From: an uncultured bacterium
Lineage (GTDB): Bacteria > Cyanobacteriota > Vampirovibrionia > Gastranaerophilales > Gastranaerophilaceae
Assembly: GCA_949284415.1 (NCBI GenBank)
Contig: CASDVM010000012.1
Span: 121,788-185,787 of the forward strand
Length of the DNA: 64,000 bases
Direction: 5' to 3'
Notes under the pieces: model-generated
Database searches by the model: none
What the model was told of the DNA's origin: nothing
Seen by the model: only the letters and a program-made list of their open reading frames with translations
Shown here: piece after piece, positions 51,902 through 59,807 of the stretch
How the letters are laid out: every line of letters starts with the position of its first letter
How positions within the stretch are numbered: the first letter of the stretch is position 1
Translations under genes and position numbers: made by a program

Positions 51902-53902
51902 TTAATCATTCTTAACAGCTGAGTTAATTATGTTTAAGAATTCTTCTTTACTCATTCCGAGCAGCTCAGGAAGATGTGTATCACTTTGTTTTATATAATA
52001 TGCAGCATCTTTTTGAGTTATACCATTCTTTATATACAAGTCAAATGCCAGGCGACGAAATTCTGCGGCTTTTTCTTTGCCGACTTTTAATAGATAATAC
52101 GGACCGACTAAAATAGAATCAACATACTTTTTATAATAGACATCAGATGCAAACGGCTCAAATAAATTGTTAAGACGCTCCATGCCTCTTTTGCCAAAAT
52201 CAGCATTATTATTTTTCAATAATTTTAATACATCAATATAACTGTCTTCCGGTAAAGATTTCTTGAGTAATGCTAAAACAGAGTAACTCACAAGCTCCTT
52301 GTGTTGAGGATTTTCTTTTGCAAAATTCAAAAACAGTTCAGCAGATTTTAAATCATTAATTGGAAAAGAAAACCGATTTAATTCTTTCGGACTGTATTTT
52401 TTCAATGCTTCAAAATATTTAGCATACAGCTGCGGTTGTACTTCTTTCGGCAATCTGTCTATAACATTTTTACATCTTTTAATTGCATCTTTTTCTTTAG
52501 TTTCCAGAGCTTTGAATGCTGCATCAAAATTCAAATCTTTTTCATAATATTGTTTCATATCAACCATCGACCAAGCACCTTTTTTCTGGCGTGGAAGTAG
52601 TGAATAATCTATAGTATAATTATCTATATAGGTAGAATTCCTTAATTCTTTCTCTATTTCATGTTTATATCCCATTGCAGAATTAGTGGGAGTATAATTT
52701 AATATTTTGCCTGTCATCTCATTATAAGATTTTTTGATAGCAGAATCGAGTTTTATCGGTGATGTATCAAAAACTTTTCTGTAACCATCAGGATTCTGCC
52801 ATATATGCTCAAGCAGCTGTTTAGCATAATACTCATCTATCCCAGATCTCAAATCAAATTTAAAAAGAAGTTTACAATACTCTTTTTCATTATTATCTAG
52901 TACTTTATTTGGTTTAAGTTCATCAATTACGTTAGCGTAAGAGCCCAAATAAGCACGATCATGCTTTAATCCGCTGTCATATAATAATTTCATGAAATCC
53001 AAACCTTCTGCCCTAGACTTCGGATCTGCCATAAAAGAAAAATCATCAGCTATAGAAAGCATTCTACTGACTGCCGGATATTCAAATCTAGGATTTTCTT
53101 TCGCAAATTCAATAACTTTATTTACATATAACTTACGCTGACCAGGTGTAAATTCTGAAACATCCATATAAAAAGGATCTTTTAGACTATCTAATTTTTC
53201 AGGAAAAACATCCTGAACTTTTTTGATACTGTCTAAATAATCCTTAAAATAAGAAAGTTTTTCATTAACCGGTAATTTATTAATTTCAGACCGAGTATCA
53301 GCCAAAATCTTTAATACTTTTTCTTGACCCATTTTGGGATCTAAAGATTCTAAATTGTCGCTTATCAAATCCCTGCCTTTTAATTCCGGTTTAGGCGGTT
53401 CAACAGATATTTCCTCCTGTTTGGGAGATTCTACGGGAGTCTTTTCTTCAACAGGCTTTTTTATCTCAGGTTCTTTAACTTGCGGCTCTTCTTTTGGTAC
53501 TGAATCCGCTTTTTCTTCAGGCTGAGATTTCGGCTTTGGAGTCGAACTTTCATTCGGATTCGGTGTTTGAATGTCATCAGCTTTTGAACCCGCAGAAGCT
53601 GCATCTTCCGCTGTTTGGGCTGCTTTACGTTCACCGCCCTGAACTGCGTCCGAACCTTTCTTGGCTATATCTTCTCCAATATCTTGAGCTCTGCGCCACC
53701 AGTTATTTTTATGACCGATTATCCCAAGAGCAATTACACCTGCTAAAGCAGCCGCGCCTATCATATATTTGGAAGCATTGGCTTTTTCTTTATCCTCTGC
53801 AGATAATTCATTATCAGGAACATTCTTAACCTCTTCTTTCTTTGCCGGAGGTAATTGTTGAGACTGTTCTAAACTTTGAAATGCTATTTTATCTATAGAC
53901 AT
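51902..53902 (-). CDS. Large lineage-specific membrane-anchored helical protein
   Basis: I do not recognise it. Residues 1-45 are polar, then a hydrophobic helix (YMIGAAALAGVIALGIIG, about 46-63) anchors the protein. A long Pro/Glu/Lys-rich disordered spacer follows (about 95-180, with repeats such as PKPKSQPEEK and PVEEKTPVESP). The remaining 480 residues are entirely helical and solenoid-like. The Pro/Glu spacer suggests a domain held away from the membrane. The start is ATG 53902 (AAAGGG upstream) rather than an in-frame TTG. A (TCCTA)4 tract lies 80 bp upstream. Confidence 0.72.
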   Translation of the reverse strand: MSIDKIAFQSLEQSQQLPPAKKEEVKNVPDNELSAEDKEKANASKYMIGAAALAGVIALGIIGHKNNWWRRAQDIGEDIAKKGSDAVQGGERKAAQTAEDAASAGSKADDIQTPNPNESSTPKPKSQPEEKADSVPKEEPQVKEPEIKKPVEEKTPVESPKQEEISVEPPKPELKGRDLISDNLESLDPKMGQEKVLKILADTRSEINKLPVNEKLSYFKDYLDSIKKVQDVFPEKLDSLKDPFYMDVSEFTPGQRKLYVNKVIEFAKENPRFEYPAVSRMLSIADDFSFMADPKSRAEGLDFMKLLYDSGLKHDRAYLGSYANVIDELKPNKVLDNNEKEYCKLLFKFDLRSGIDEYYAKQLLEHIWQNPDGYRKVFDTSPIKLDSAIKKSYNEMTGKILNYTPTNSAMGYKHEIEKELRNSTYIDNYTIDYSLLPRQKKGAWSMVDMKQYYEKDLNFDAAFKALETKEKDAIKRCKNVIDRLPKEVQPQLYAKYFEALKKYSPKELNRFSFPINDLKSAELFLNFAKENPQHKELVSYSVLALLKKSLPEDSYIDVLKLLKNNNADFGKRGMERLNNLFEPFASDVYYKKYVDSILVGPYYLLKVGKEKAAEFRRLAFDLYIKNGITQKDAAYYIKQSDTHLPELLGMSKEEFLNIINSAVKND

Positions 53903-53980
53903 AAACTTTTTCCCTTTCAATTTTTCCCTATAATTTTATTAAACCAAAAGGACGTAAAAAATTGCTACAGGCGCAATACA

Positions 53981-54000
53981 TCCTATCCTATCCTATCCTA
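53981..54000. repeat. Pentanucleotide tandem repeat (TCCTA)x4
   Basis: Four perfect TCCTA units, with partial units on each side, lie about 80 bp upstream of the membrane protein start. Their position is near its expected promoter. Such tracts can change in length by slipped-strand mispairing. Confidence 0.85.
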
Positions 54001-54082
54001 TGAGGATTATATCAAGGGTTTCAGACTTTTTAAACCTGTCTTTACATTTAGTTACATGTGATTATTCACAACACATTTCGCA

Positions 54083-55105
54083 TTAATATTCAATCGCAAT
54101 TTTTAAACAGCCGTCCTGTTTGTGTTCAAAAATTTCATAAGCTTTTTTTATATCATCAAAAGCAAACTTGTGCGTAATCAGAAAATCCGTAGAAATTTTA
54201 CCTTTTGAAATTAAATCCACAAGCTCTTTACAATGAACAGCGTCAACACCGCCTGTTTTAAAAGTCAAATTCTTGCCGTACATTTGAGGAAGCGGAAGAA
54301 TTTGATTTTTTTCATACATTGCAACGATTGCTATAACCGCGTTAGGTCGTGCAATTTTATATGCAAGCTCAAACGTATCCTCTGCGCCTGCGCATTCAAT
54401 TACGGCATCTGCTCCGTATTTTACAATCTCTTTAACTTTTTCTTCGCAGTTTCCACCTGTCAGAACAAAATCCGCAAACCCTAATTTTTTGGCAAGTTCC
54501 AATCGTTTTTCATCTATATCTATTGCAATAACTTTTTCTGCACCGAGATATTTTGCACACTGCATAGCACAAAGCCCCACAGGCCCTGCCCCGATTACGG
54601 CAACAGTATCGCCTGCTTTAATTTCGCAAAGTTCCGCACCCCAGTATCCGCTTGATAAAATATCTCCGACAAATAAAGCATTTTCAAAACTCACGTTATC
54701 AGGCAGTTTTGTTAATCCGTTATCTGCATAAGGCACTCTGACATATTCAGCCTGACAGCCGTCAATTCTGCATCCCAGTTCCCAGCCGCCTTCAACACAG
54801 TTATTCACAAAACCTCTTTTGCAAAAATCGCATACCCCGCAGAAGGTTTCACAATTAACCGCAACTCTGTCCCCTTTTTTAAAATTTTTAACACAGTCTC
54901 CGTTTTCCACAACCTCTCCGACAAATTCATGCCCGAGCACAACACCGTTTTTTGCGGCGGGAACACACCCTCTTATTATATGCAAATCACTTGTACAGAT
55001 AGATGATAAAGCGACTTTAACAATTGCATCAGTATTGTTTTGAATTTTTGGAAACGGCTTTTCAACCATTTCGATTTTTCCGTTTTCACAGACTAAAGCT
55101 TTCAT
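54083..55105 (-). CDS. Zinc-dependent medium-chain alcohol dehydrogenase
   Basis: A cytosolic NAD(P)-dependent alcohol dehydrogenase of 340 residues. The catalytic zinc Cys is in SICTSDLH (about 37) and GHEFVGEV supplies His and Glu. The structural zinc Cys set is CETFCGVCDFCKRGFVNNC, and the Rossmann motif AVIGAGPVGL (about 168) precedes an acidic IAIDIDEKR, pointing to NAD. It resembles secondary-alcohol or butanediol-type enzymes; the substrate is open. The start has TGC-TAAACT six bases upstream and no RBS, so a leaderless transcript is likely. Confidence 0.88.
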   Translation of the reverse strand: MKALVCENGKIEMVEKPFPKIQNNTDAIVKVALSSICTSDLHIIRGCVPAAKNGVVLGHEFVGEVVENGDCVKNFKKGDRVAVNCETFCGVCDFCKRGFVNNCVEGGWELGCRIDGCQAEYVRVPYADNGLTKLPDNVSFENALFVGDILSSGYWGAELCEIKAGDTVAVIGAGPVGLCAMQCAKYLGAEKVIAIDIDEKRLELAKKLGFADFVLTGGNCEEKVKEIVKYGADAVIECAGAEDTFELAYKIARPNAVIAIVAMYEKNQILPLPQMYGKNLTFKTGGVDAVHCKELVDLISKGKISTDFLITHKFAFDDIKKAYEIFEHKQDGCLKIAIEY

Positions 55106-55121
55106 AAAAAAAGTTTAGCAC

Positions 55122-55216
55122 AAAAAAAGCGTTATATTGTCGTGCTGATTTAATTCAGCGGCTTAACCGGATTCTGAAACAATTTCAGAATGACCGTAGC
55201 AATATAACGCCTTTTT
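55122..55216 (-). terminator. Terminator stem whose loop holds an inserted repeat
   Basis: GCGTTATATTG (55129-55139) is perfectly complementary to CAATATAACGC (55200-55210), with A's and T's outside. The 60-base interior is a TGCTGAtttaaTTCAGC unit plus an ATTCTGAaacaaTTTCAGAATGAC unit. This looks like a terminator of the membrane protein gene that received a repeat in its loop. Confidence 0.65.
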
Positions 55217-55223
55217 ACGGCTT

Positions 55224-55571
55224 CTAATCTTCACCGGGAATAGTAACCATATTAATAATAAGACCGAGAAATGCCAGAACGACAGAACCGAGAAACGCAG
55301 CCAAAAAACCGTCAATTTCCACGCCGGGGGCTACATAACCCGCAAGCATAAACAACAGAGCATTTATAACAAGAGTGAAAAGCCCGAGCGTCAAAATATT
55401 AATAGGCAGTGTGATAAAAACTATCAAAGGTCTTATAAATATATTTATAAGAGCCATAATTACAGTTATAAGCATTGCACTCTGAAAATTGTCAACATTA
55501 ATTCCCGGCACAAGCCACGCTACAAATATTATTGCCAGCGTAAATAATATCCACCTTACAATTAAAACCAT
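55224..55571 (-). CDS. YvlD/Phage_holin_4_2-type membrane protein
   Basis: A four-helix inner-membrane protein of 115 residues. The pattern is LIVRWILFTLAIIFVAWLVPGINVDNF, then ALINIFIRPLIVFITLPINILTLGLF, ALLFMLAGYVAPGVEIDGF and GLIINMV. This is the family called phage holin 4_2 (YvlD), found widely in chromosomes. There are no other phage genes nearby, so a stress or envelope role is more likely than lysis. The start ATG 55571 has AAAGGA seven bases upstream; the ATG two codons earlier is too close to it. Confidence 0.85.
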   Translation of the reverse strand: MVLIVRWILFTLAIIFVAWLVPGINVDNFQSAMLITVIMALINIFIRPLIVFITLPINILTLGLFTLVINALLFMLAGYVAPGVEIDGFLAAFLGSVVLAFLGLIINMVTIPGED

Positions 55572-55704
55572 ATACATTTCCTTTCTACATAAATATTTTA
55601 AAATTTTAAACTGACCTTTTCATTGCCGCAAAGTATAATATCTCACTTGCTAATACTAAACTTTCCGTGTATAATAAAACGCATAAAAAAAGGAGATTTA
55701 TTTT

Positions 55705-56055
55705 ATGAAAGAAAATATTTTAATTACGCTTGCAGTGCTTATTCTTGCAACAATGTGGTTTCAAATCGCAAACACAAAAAACAGATATGAAGTCGTAACC
55801 GGCAGTAATATGATGACAATTCTTGTCGACAAAAAAACAGGCGAAACTTGGAGAAACTGCATCTGCGGGGAAAAATCAAATGTTCCGGGCTGCTGGGAAA
55901 AAATGATAACTCTGAATGCAGAACCGTTTAACAAACCTGCAGGAGAAGTTAAAGCTCTCAAAAAAATGGAAAAATTAATAAAAAAACAGCAAAAACTACA
56001 GCAGGAAACTCAAAAAAATACTCCCGAACAAACACCTGCACCGTCTGAAAAATAA
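55705..56055 (+). CDS. Hypothetical single-pass membrane protein, 116 aa
   Basis: I do not recognise it. An N-terminal hydrophobic segment (ILITLAVLILATMWFQIA) serves as a signal anchor. It is followed by YEVVTGSNMMTILVDKKTGETWRNCICGEKSNVPGCWEKM, a small domain resembling unnamed envelope modules with a Trp and two or three Cys. A Lys/Gln-rich coil and a Pro-rich tail complete it. AAAGGAGA lies before the ATG. It is monocistronic with its own terminator. Confidence 0.75.
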   Translation: MKENILITLAVLILATMWFQIANTKNRYEVVTGSNMMTILVDKKTGETWRNCICGEKSNVPGCWEKMITLNAEPFNKPAGEVKALKKMEKLIKKQQKLQQETQKNTPEQTPAPSEK

Positions 56056-56084
56056 TTTTATAAAACTTTTCATGAAAAACGGAT

Positions 56085-56118
56085 TTGGCTAAGACTGCCG
56101 GATCCGTTTTTTTTATAT
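56085..56118 (+). terminator. Rho-independent terminator
   Basis: AAAAACGGAT and ATCCGTTTTT pair across a 7-base loop (TTGGCTA...), then a run of eight T's. It ends the 116-aa gene. Confidence 0.75.
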
Positions 56119-56128
56119 AAAAGTACAC

Positions 56129-56860
56129 TTACAGTCCCAAAAAATCTTTTTTTATTCTATCAGAAATTGCTTTTCGTAATTTAATCTCCGATTTCTCGGA
56201 AAACTCGGAAAGTTTTATTGGCTCAAGCTGGGTTATTGTATAAGTTATAACACTTTTCCCCGCATCATAAATCGGTTTGTTTTTCTGTAAAAAATGGTAA
56301 TCACATTCAATTCTGACGGGAACAATATCTGCACCGGAATTTATCTGTAAAGCCGCTGCACCTTTATGAATTTTTAAATTCTCCCCCTCAACTGTTCTTG
56401 TACCTGTCGGAAAAATTATTATGTTATACCCGTCATTCAATGCTTCTTTGCAAATTTCTTTAAATTCATCAAGCTCTGCATTGTTCGGGATATAAACATT
56501 TTTTACTATATTTTTCATAAAAATATTATTCAGTATTTCTTTTTTTGCAAGGCATAGAGAGTTGTCGTAAAGTCCTATCAAAATCAGAATATCAATAAAA
56601 GAAGGGTGTGTAGATACAATAATTTTGCCTTTCATCTGTTCAATATTTCTCAAATCTAATTTTATTAAACCAAATATTATGAAAAGATGTGTGTAAATAT
56701 GCCACAGTTTATGAATTATATGTGAAAAAAATTCTCTTTTCTTTCCGCCTTTTAAAAATATACCGCCGACAGGCAAGAATACAAAGCTCAAAATTAATGA
56801 ACCCAGCCCGAATATTACAAAAAGCATTACAACCAGAAATCCGCGGAAAAATCTAATCAT
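56129..56860 (-). CDS. PlsC-like lysophospholipid acyltransferase
   Basis: A membrane-bound acyltransferase of the PlsC type. One or two N-terminal transmembrane helices (VVMLFVIFGLGSLILSFVF) are followed by the catalytic HX4D motif STHPSFID (about 84) and FPTGTRT with the third acyltransferase box. It overlaps the ketosynthase-like gene by eight bases and lies divergently from four fatty-acid-synthase-like genes. In this context it could load the finished polyene acyl chain on a lipid or glycan carrier. An ordinary phospholipid role is also possible. Confidence 0.85.
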   Translation of the reverse strand: MIRFFRGFLVVMLFVIFGLGSLILSFVFLPVGGIFLKGGKKREFFSHIIHKLWHIYTHLFIIFGLIKLDLRNIEQMKGKIIVSTHPSFIDILILIGLYDNSLCLAKKEILNNIFMKNIVKNVYIPNNAELDEFKEICKEALNDGYNIIIFPTGTRTVEGENLKIHKGAAALQINSGADIVPVRIECDYHFLQKNKPIYDAGKSVITYTITQLEPIKLSEFSEKSEIKLRKAISDRIKKDFLGL

Positions 56861-57428
56861 TCACCCTCTCCAGAATATAAAGCGGGCAGATATAGCGTCC
56901 GCCTTTTAAAAATTCGTTAAAACTGTTAGAAGGCAGATTTTCACAATTAGGCAGAATTCTCACATGTTCGCCCTGTTCAAAATCAATCAGCATTGAAATA
57001 CTTTCAAACCTGTCAACTGATTCAGCAAAACAAAAAAGAGTTTTTTCCTTATTCATAACAGCGTCTAAAAGCCCCGCTGAAAAGCTTTCCTCACCTGCAG
57101 CAATAGAATTATATGAAGAATGCAGATTATTTATAAGCGAAAAAAGTCCTATAGTTGAATTGTGAACGGAAAAACTAAAACCTGCCGGAGAAATTTCATT
57201 ATCTTCATGTTCCTGCCCGATAAGTTTTACAACACGTTCCAATTCACCGTATCGGGAAGCATATACCAATCTCACATCTTCGCCGTCAAAACATTGCAAA
57301 ATTGTACTCAAGGCAATTTTTCCGACAGGCGATAATTTTCTGCGCATCATCATTGGAATTTGCGACAAATCAAGATTTTCACCCGATGAACAGGCAATTT
57401 TTTTTATACAAAATTCCAGCGTATTCAT
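56853..57428 (-). CDS. Ketosynthase-like chain-length factor (ApeC type)
   Basis: The sequence fits the short beta-ketoacyl-synthase N-terminal-like family called chain length factor: MMRRKLSPVGKIAL, LVYASRYGELERVVKLI, SPAGFSFSVHNSTIGLFSLIN and GEESFSAGLLDA. It has only 191 residues and lacks the active-site Cys of a real ketosynthase. In aryl-polyene clusters such a protein pairs with a ketosynthase and sets chain length. The start lies 14 bp from the divergent ketosynthase ATG, and TAATAT is six bases before it. It overlaps the acyltransferase gene. Confidence 0.85.
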   Translation of the reverse strand: MNTLEFCIKKIACSSGENLDLSQIPMMMRRKLSPVGKIALSTILQCFDGEDVRLVYASRYGELERVVKLIGQEHEDNEISPAGFSFSVHNSTIGLFSLINNLHSSYNSIAAGEESFSAGLLDAVMNKEKTLFCFAESVDRFESISMLIDFEQGEHVRILPNCENLPSNSFNEFLKGGRYICPLYILERVND

Positions 57429-57442
57429 GGTAACATATTATC
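57429..57442. promoter_or_regulatory. 14-bp overlapping divergent promoter of the polyene-like locus
   Basis: The entire gap between two divergent ATGs is 14 bases. On the plus strand it reads TAACAT-N6-ATG and on the minus strand TAATAT-N6-ATG, so both -10 boxes overlap and both transcripts would be leaderless. The -35 elements must lie in the opposite gene. Confidence 0.55.
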
Positions 57443-58621
57443 ATGAACGGAACTTTTATTACAGATGCAAGCGGAATTTTTGCAGACCATTTAACTCCTG
57501 ATGACACTATAGTTAAGGGAAATAAATTTTATTTCGGAAAAATTGAAAAAGATTTTCCTCCGATAAATGAACCAAAATACGACCTGCGCTGTAACAGAAT
57601 TTTAAAATATCTTGTTGATAAACTCGATTTAACGGGGTTTGAGAAAAATGAAATAGGAATAGTTATCGGCACTACAAATTCAGGCATAGGAGAATTTGAA
57701 GCTACCGAAAACAAACATCATGCAGAACTTGGCAATCCCGCTGAATTTTTGAAATGGTATCTCGGTACAACAAATTACGCGGCAGGAGTATCTACAGCCT
57801 GCACATCAGGGATAAAAGCTTTTTCAACAGCCGTAAAGCTTCTTGAAAACAACGTCTGCAAAGTCGTAATTGCAGGCGGTGTTGATACAATTGCACCGAT
57901 GCCGTCTTACGGGTTTCACGCGTTAGAGGTTCTTTCGCATGAAAAAACAAATCCGTTTTCCAAAAACCGTTCCGGAATAAGTCTGGGTGAAGGCGGAGCA
58001 TTGTTTTTACTCACACAACCTGATAAACTTTCCTCTCACCCCTTAGGGAAGAGGAGAAAAATATTTAACGAACAAAGTGAGTTTAGTATTTTGGGTGAGG
58101 GACATACAGAACTACAGAAATGCAAGAGGGCAGGCTGTATCGAAATTCTCGGTATCGGCGAAACATCAGACGCATATCATTCGGCAACTCCTGACCCTGA
58201 AGGTACTCAGGCAGCAATTGCAATTCGAGAGGCACTTGATAATGCAGGATTAAAAGCTGATGACATAGATTACATAAATCTTCACGGTACAGGAACTATT
58301 TCAAACGATTTAATGGAAGCAAATGCAATTTACAAAATTTTCGGCAATAAAGTTCCTGCAAGTACCACAAAACCTTTGACGGGACATTGTCTGGGAGCTG
58401 CTGCAAGCGTTGAAGCTTATATTTGCTATGAAATTTTAAAAGGTAAAAGGGCTTTGCCAATCCAGGAATTTGACGGAGAATACGATGAAACTCTGCCGAA
58501 AATCAATCTTGTTAACAAAGATACTCCGCAGAAAAATATAAATACCTGTATGTGCACCTCATTCGGGTTTGGCGGAACAAATGCGGTTGTGATTTTAGGG
58601 AAGGTAAGAGGGCAGATATGA
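57443..58621 (+). CDS. Beta-ketoacyl synthase (ApeO-like) with a repeat-derived insertion
   Basis: A condensing enzyme of the FabF type with full catalytic set: Cys120 in STACTSGI, His281 in NLHGTGT and His315 in TGHCLGAA. With the chain-length factor encoded next door it would form a KS-CLF pair as in aryl-polyene synthesis. It has 392 residues. Residues about 197-220 (SHPLGKRRKIFNEQ and following) match a 70-bp palindromic intergenic repeat inserted in frame. They lie between the conserved SLGEGGALFLL and GIGETSDAYH segments, away from the active site. The 3' end overlaps the dehydratase by four bases. Confidence 0.9.
   Translation: MNGTFITDASGIFADHLTPDDTIVKGNKFYFGKIEKDFPPINEPKYDLRCNRILKYLVDKLDLTGFEKNEIGIVIGTTNSGIGEFEATENKHHAELGNPAEFLKWYLGTTNYAAGVSTACTSGIKAFSTAVKLLENNVCKVVIAGGVDTIAPMPSYGFHALEVLSHEKTNPFSKNRSGISLGEGGALFLLTQPDKLSSHPLGKRRKIFNEQSEFSILGEGHTELQKCKRAGCIEILGIGETSDAYHSATPDPEGTQAAIAIREALDNAGLKADDIDYINLHGTGTISNDLMEANAIYKIFGNKVPASTTKPLTGHCLGAAASVEAYICYEILKGKRALPIQEFDGEYDETLPKINLVNKDTPQKNINTCMCTSFGFGGTNAVVILGKVRGQI
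58032..58101. repeat. 70-bp palindromic repeat inserted in the ketosynthase gene
   Basis: CCTCTCACCC at the left and GGGTGAGGG at the right end share a perfect 7-bp inverted CTCACCC core. The inner part has the CCTCTC...GAGG hairpin seen at 34540 and 63798. It is translated as part of the ketosynthase. Confidence 0.7.
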
Positions 58622-59082
58622 GCGTAAGCGATTTACAGGAAATTGATCTGGAAACAATATTGCCACATGACAGGCCGATGATTTTGATTGACAAAATTTT
58701 AGAAGTCGATACAGATAAAAAATTTGTCAAAACATCTGTTACAATAGGTGAAGATAAAATATTTTTTGATAAAGAAATCAACGGTATTTCTCCGCTTGCG
58801 GGGATAGAATTTATGGCGCAAACAATCGGCTGCTATTCTTATTACAAAAACGGAGAAAAAATTCCTGAAATCGGTTTTCTTCTCGGTACAAGACTGTATG
58901 AAAATAATTTGGAAAAATTTGAAAACGGCAAAACATACATTATTACCGCACAGGAAATTTACACAGACAATGAACTTGTTTCATTTGAATGTTTAATTTA
59001 TAATGAAAACAAAGAGGTGGCAAAGGCAACAGTTAACGCATTCCAGCCTGCTGATGCCAAAGCATATTTAAAGGAATTATGA
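58618..59082 (+). CDS. Hot-dog-fold 3-hydroxyacyl dehydratase (ApeP-like)
   Basis: It dehydrates 3-hydroxyacyl-ACP to the trans-2-enoyl form, building the conjugated double bonds if no enoyl reductase acts. The family pattern is LPHDRPMILIDKILEV, then GIEFMAQTIGCYSYYKNG and the strand FLLGTRLYEN. It lacks the classical FabZ His motif, as do ApeP-type proteins known to work with a partner dehydratase. It has 154 residues. The start overlaps the ketosynthase stop (ATGA), and it overlaps the ketoreductase by four bases. Confidence 0.85.
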   Translation: MSVSDLQEIDLETILPHDRPMILIDKILEVDTDKKFVKTSVTIGEDKIFFDKEINGISPLAGIEFMAQTIGCYSYYKNGEKIPEIGFLLGTRLYENNLEKFENGKTYIITAQEIYTDNELVSFECLIYNENKEVAKATVNAFQPADAKAYLKEL

Positions 59083-59807
59083 TGGGTGAGAATAATTTGA
59101 AAAGAGTTTTAGTTACGGGTTCAAGCAGGGGTATAGGAAAGGAAACTGCGCTTTACCTCGCAAAAAACGGTTTTGATATTGATGTTCACTATGCGGGAAA
59201 TGAAGCAAAGGCAAAAGAAACCGCCGATGAAATAAAAACTCTGGGACGGAATGCGGAAATTTTGAAATTTGATATAAAAAACAGAGAAGAATGCGCGTCC
59301 GCCCTTGATGGCAAACTTTACTACGGAATTGTTTTGAATGCGGGAATTGCAAGGGATAATGTTTTCCCGGCTATGGAAGGTGATGAGTGGGACGAAGTTA
59401 TTTCAACAAACCTGACGGGATTTTATAATGTCCTGAAACCTCTTGTAATGCCGATGATTTCAAACAGAATTAAGGGAAGAATTATTGCGATGTCTTCTGT
59501 TGCCGCACTTTCGGGCAATCGGGGGCAGGTAAATTATTCCGCATCAAAAGCGGGAATTATAGGTGCCGTAAAATCTCTTGCGCTTGAGCTTGCAAAGCGG
59601 GGAATTACAGTAAACTGTATTGCCCCGGGGGTAATTAATACCGATATGATAAAAGATGTTCCGCTGGATGAGGTCAAAAAATTAATTCCGATGAAAAGAT
59701 CAGGTGAGGCTAAAGAGGTTGCAAGCCTTGTAAATTATCTTATGAGCGAAGACGCATCATACATTACCGGACAGGTAATTTCCGTAAACGGAGGGCTTTA
59801 CTTATGA
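59079..59807 (+). CDS. 3-oxoacyl-ACP reductase, FabG/ApeQ-like
   Basis: An SDR-family NADPH-dependent reductase that reduces 3-oxoacyl-ACP. Signatures are VTGSSRGIGKETA (cofactor loop), LNAGIARD, the catalytic Ser-Tyr-Lys in SSVAALSGNRGQVNYSASKAG, and the C-terminal ITGQVISVNGG. It has 242 residues. Two ATGs in a row start the frame, with AAGGA before the first. It overlaps both neighbours by four bases, so it is translated as one unit with the dehydratase and the second ketosynthase. Confidence 0.93.
   Translation: MMGENNLKRVLVTGSSRGIGKETALYLAKNGFDIDVHYAGNEAKAKETADEIKTLGRNAEILKFDIKNREECASALDGKLYYGIVLNAGIARDNVFPAMEGDEWDEVISTNLTGFYNVLKPLVMPMISNRIKGRIIAMSSVAALSGNRGQVNYSASKAGIIGAVKSLALELAKRGITVNCIAPGVINTDMIKDVPLDEVKKLIPMKRSGEAKEVASLVNYLMSEDASYITGQVISVNGGLYL

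Noticed and set aside
55224..55571. Holin-like protein as sign of a prophage
   Set aside because: This family is widespread in chromosomes; no other phage gene, integrase or att-like repeat is near.
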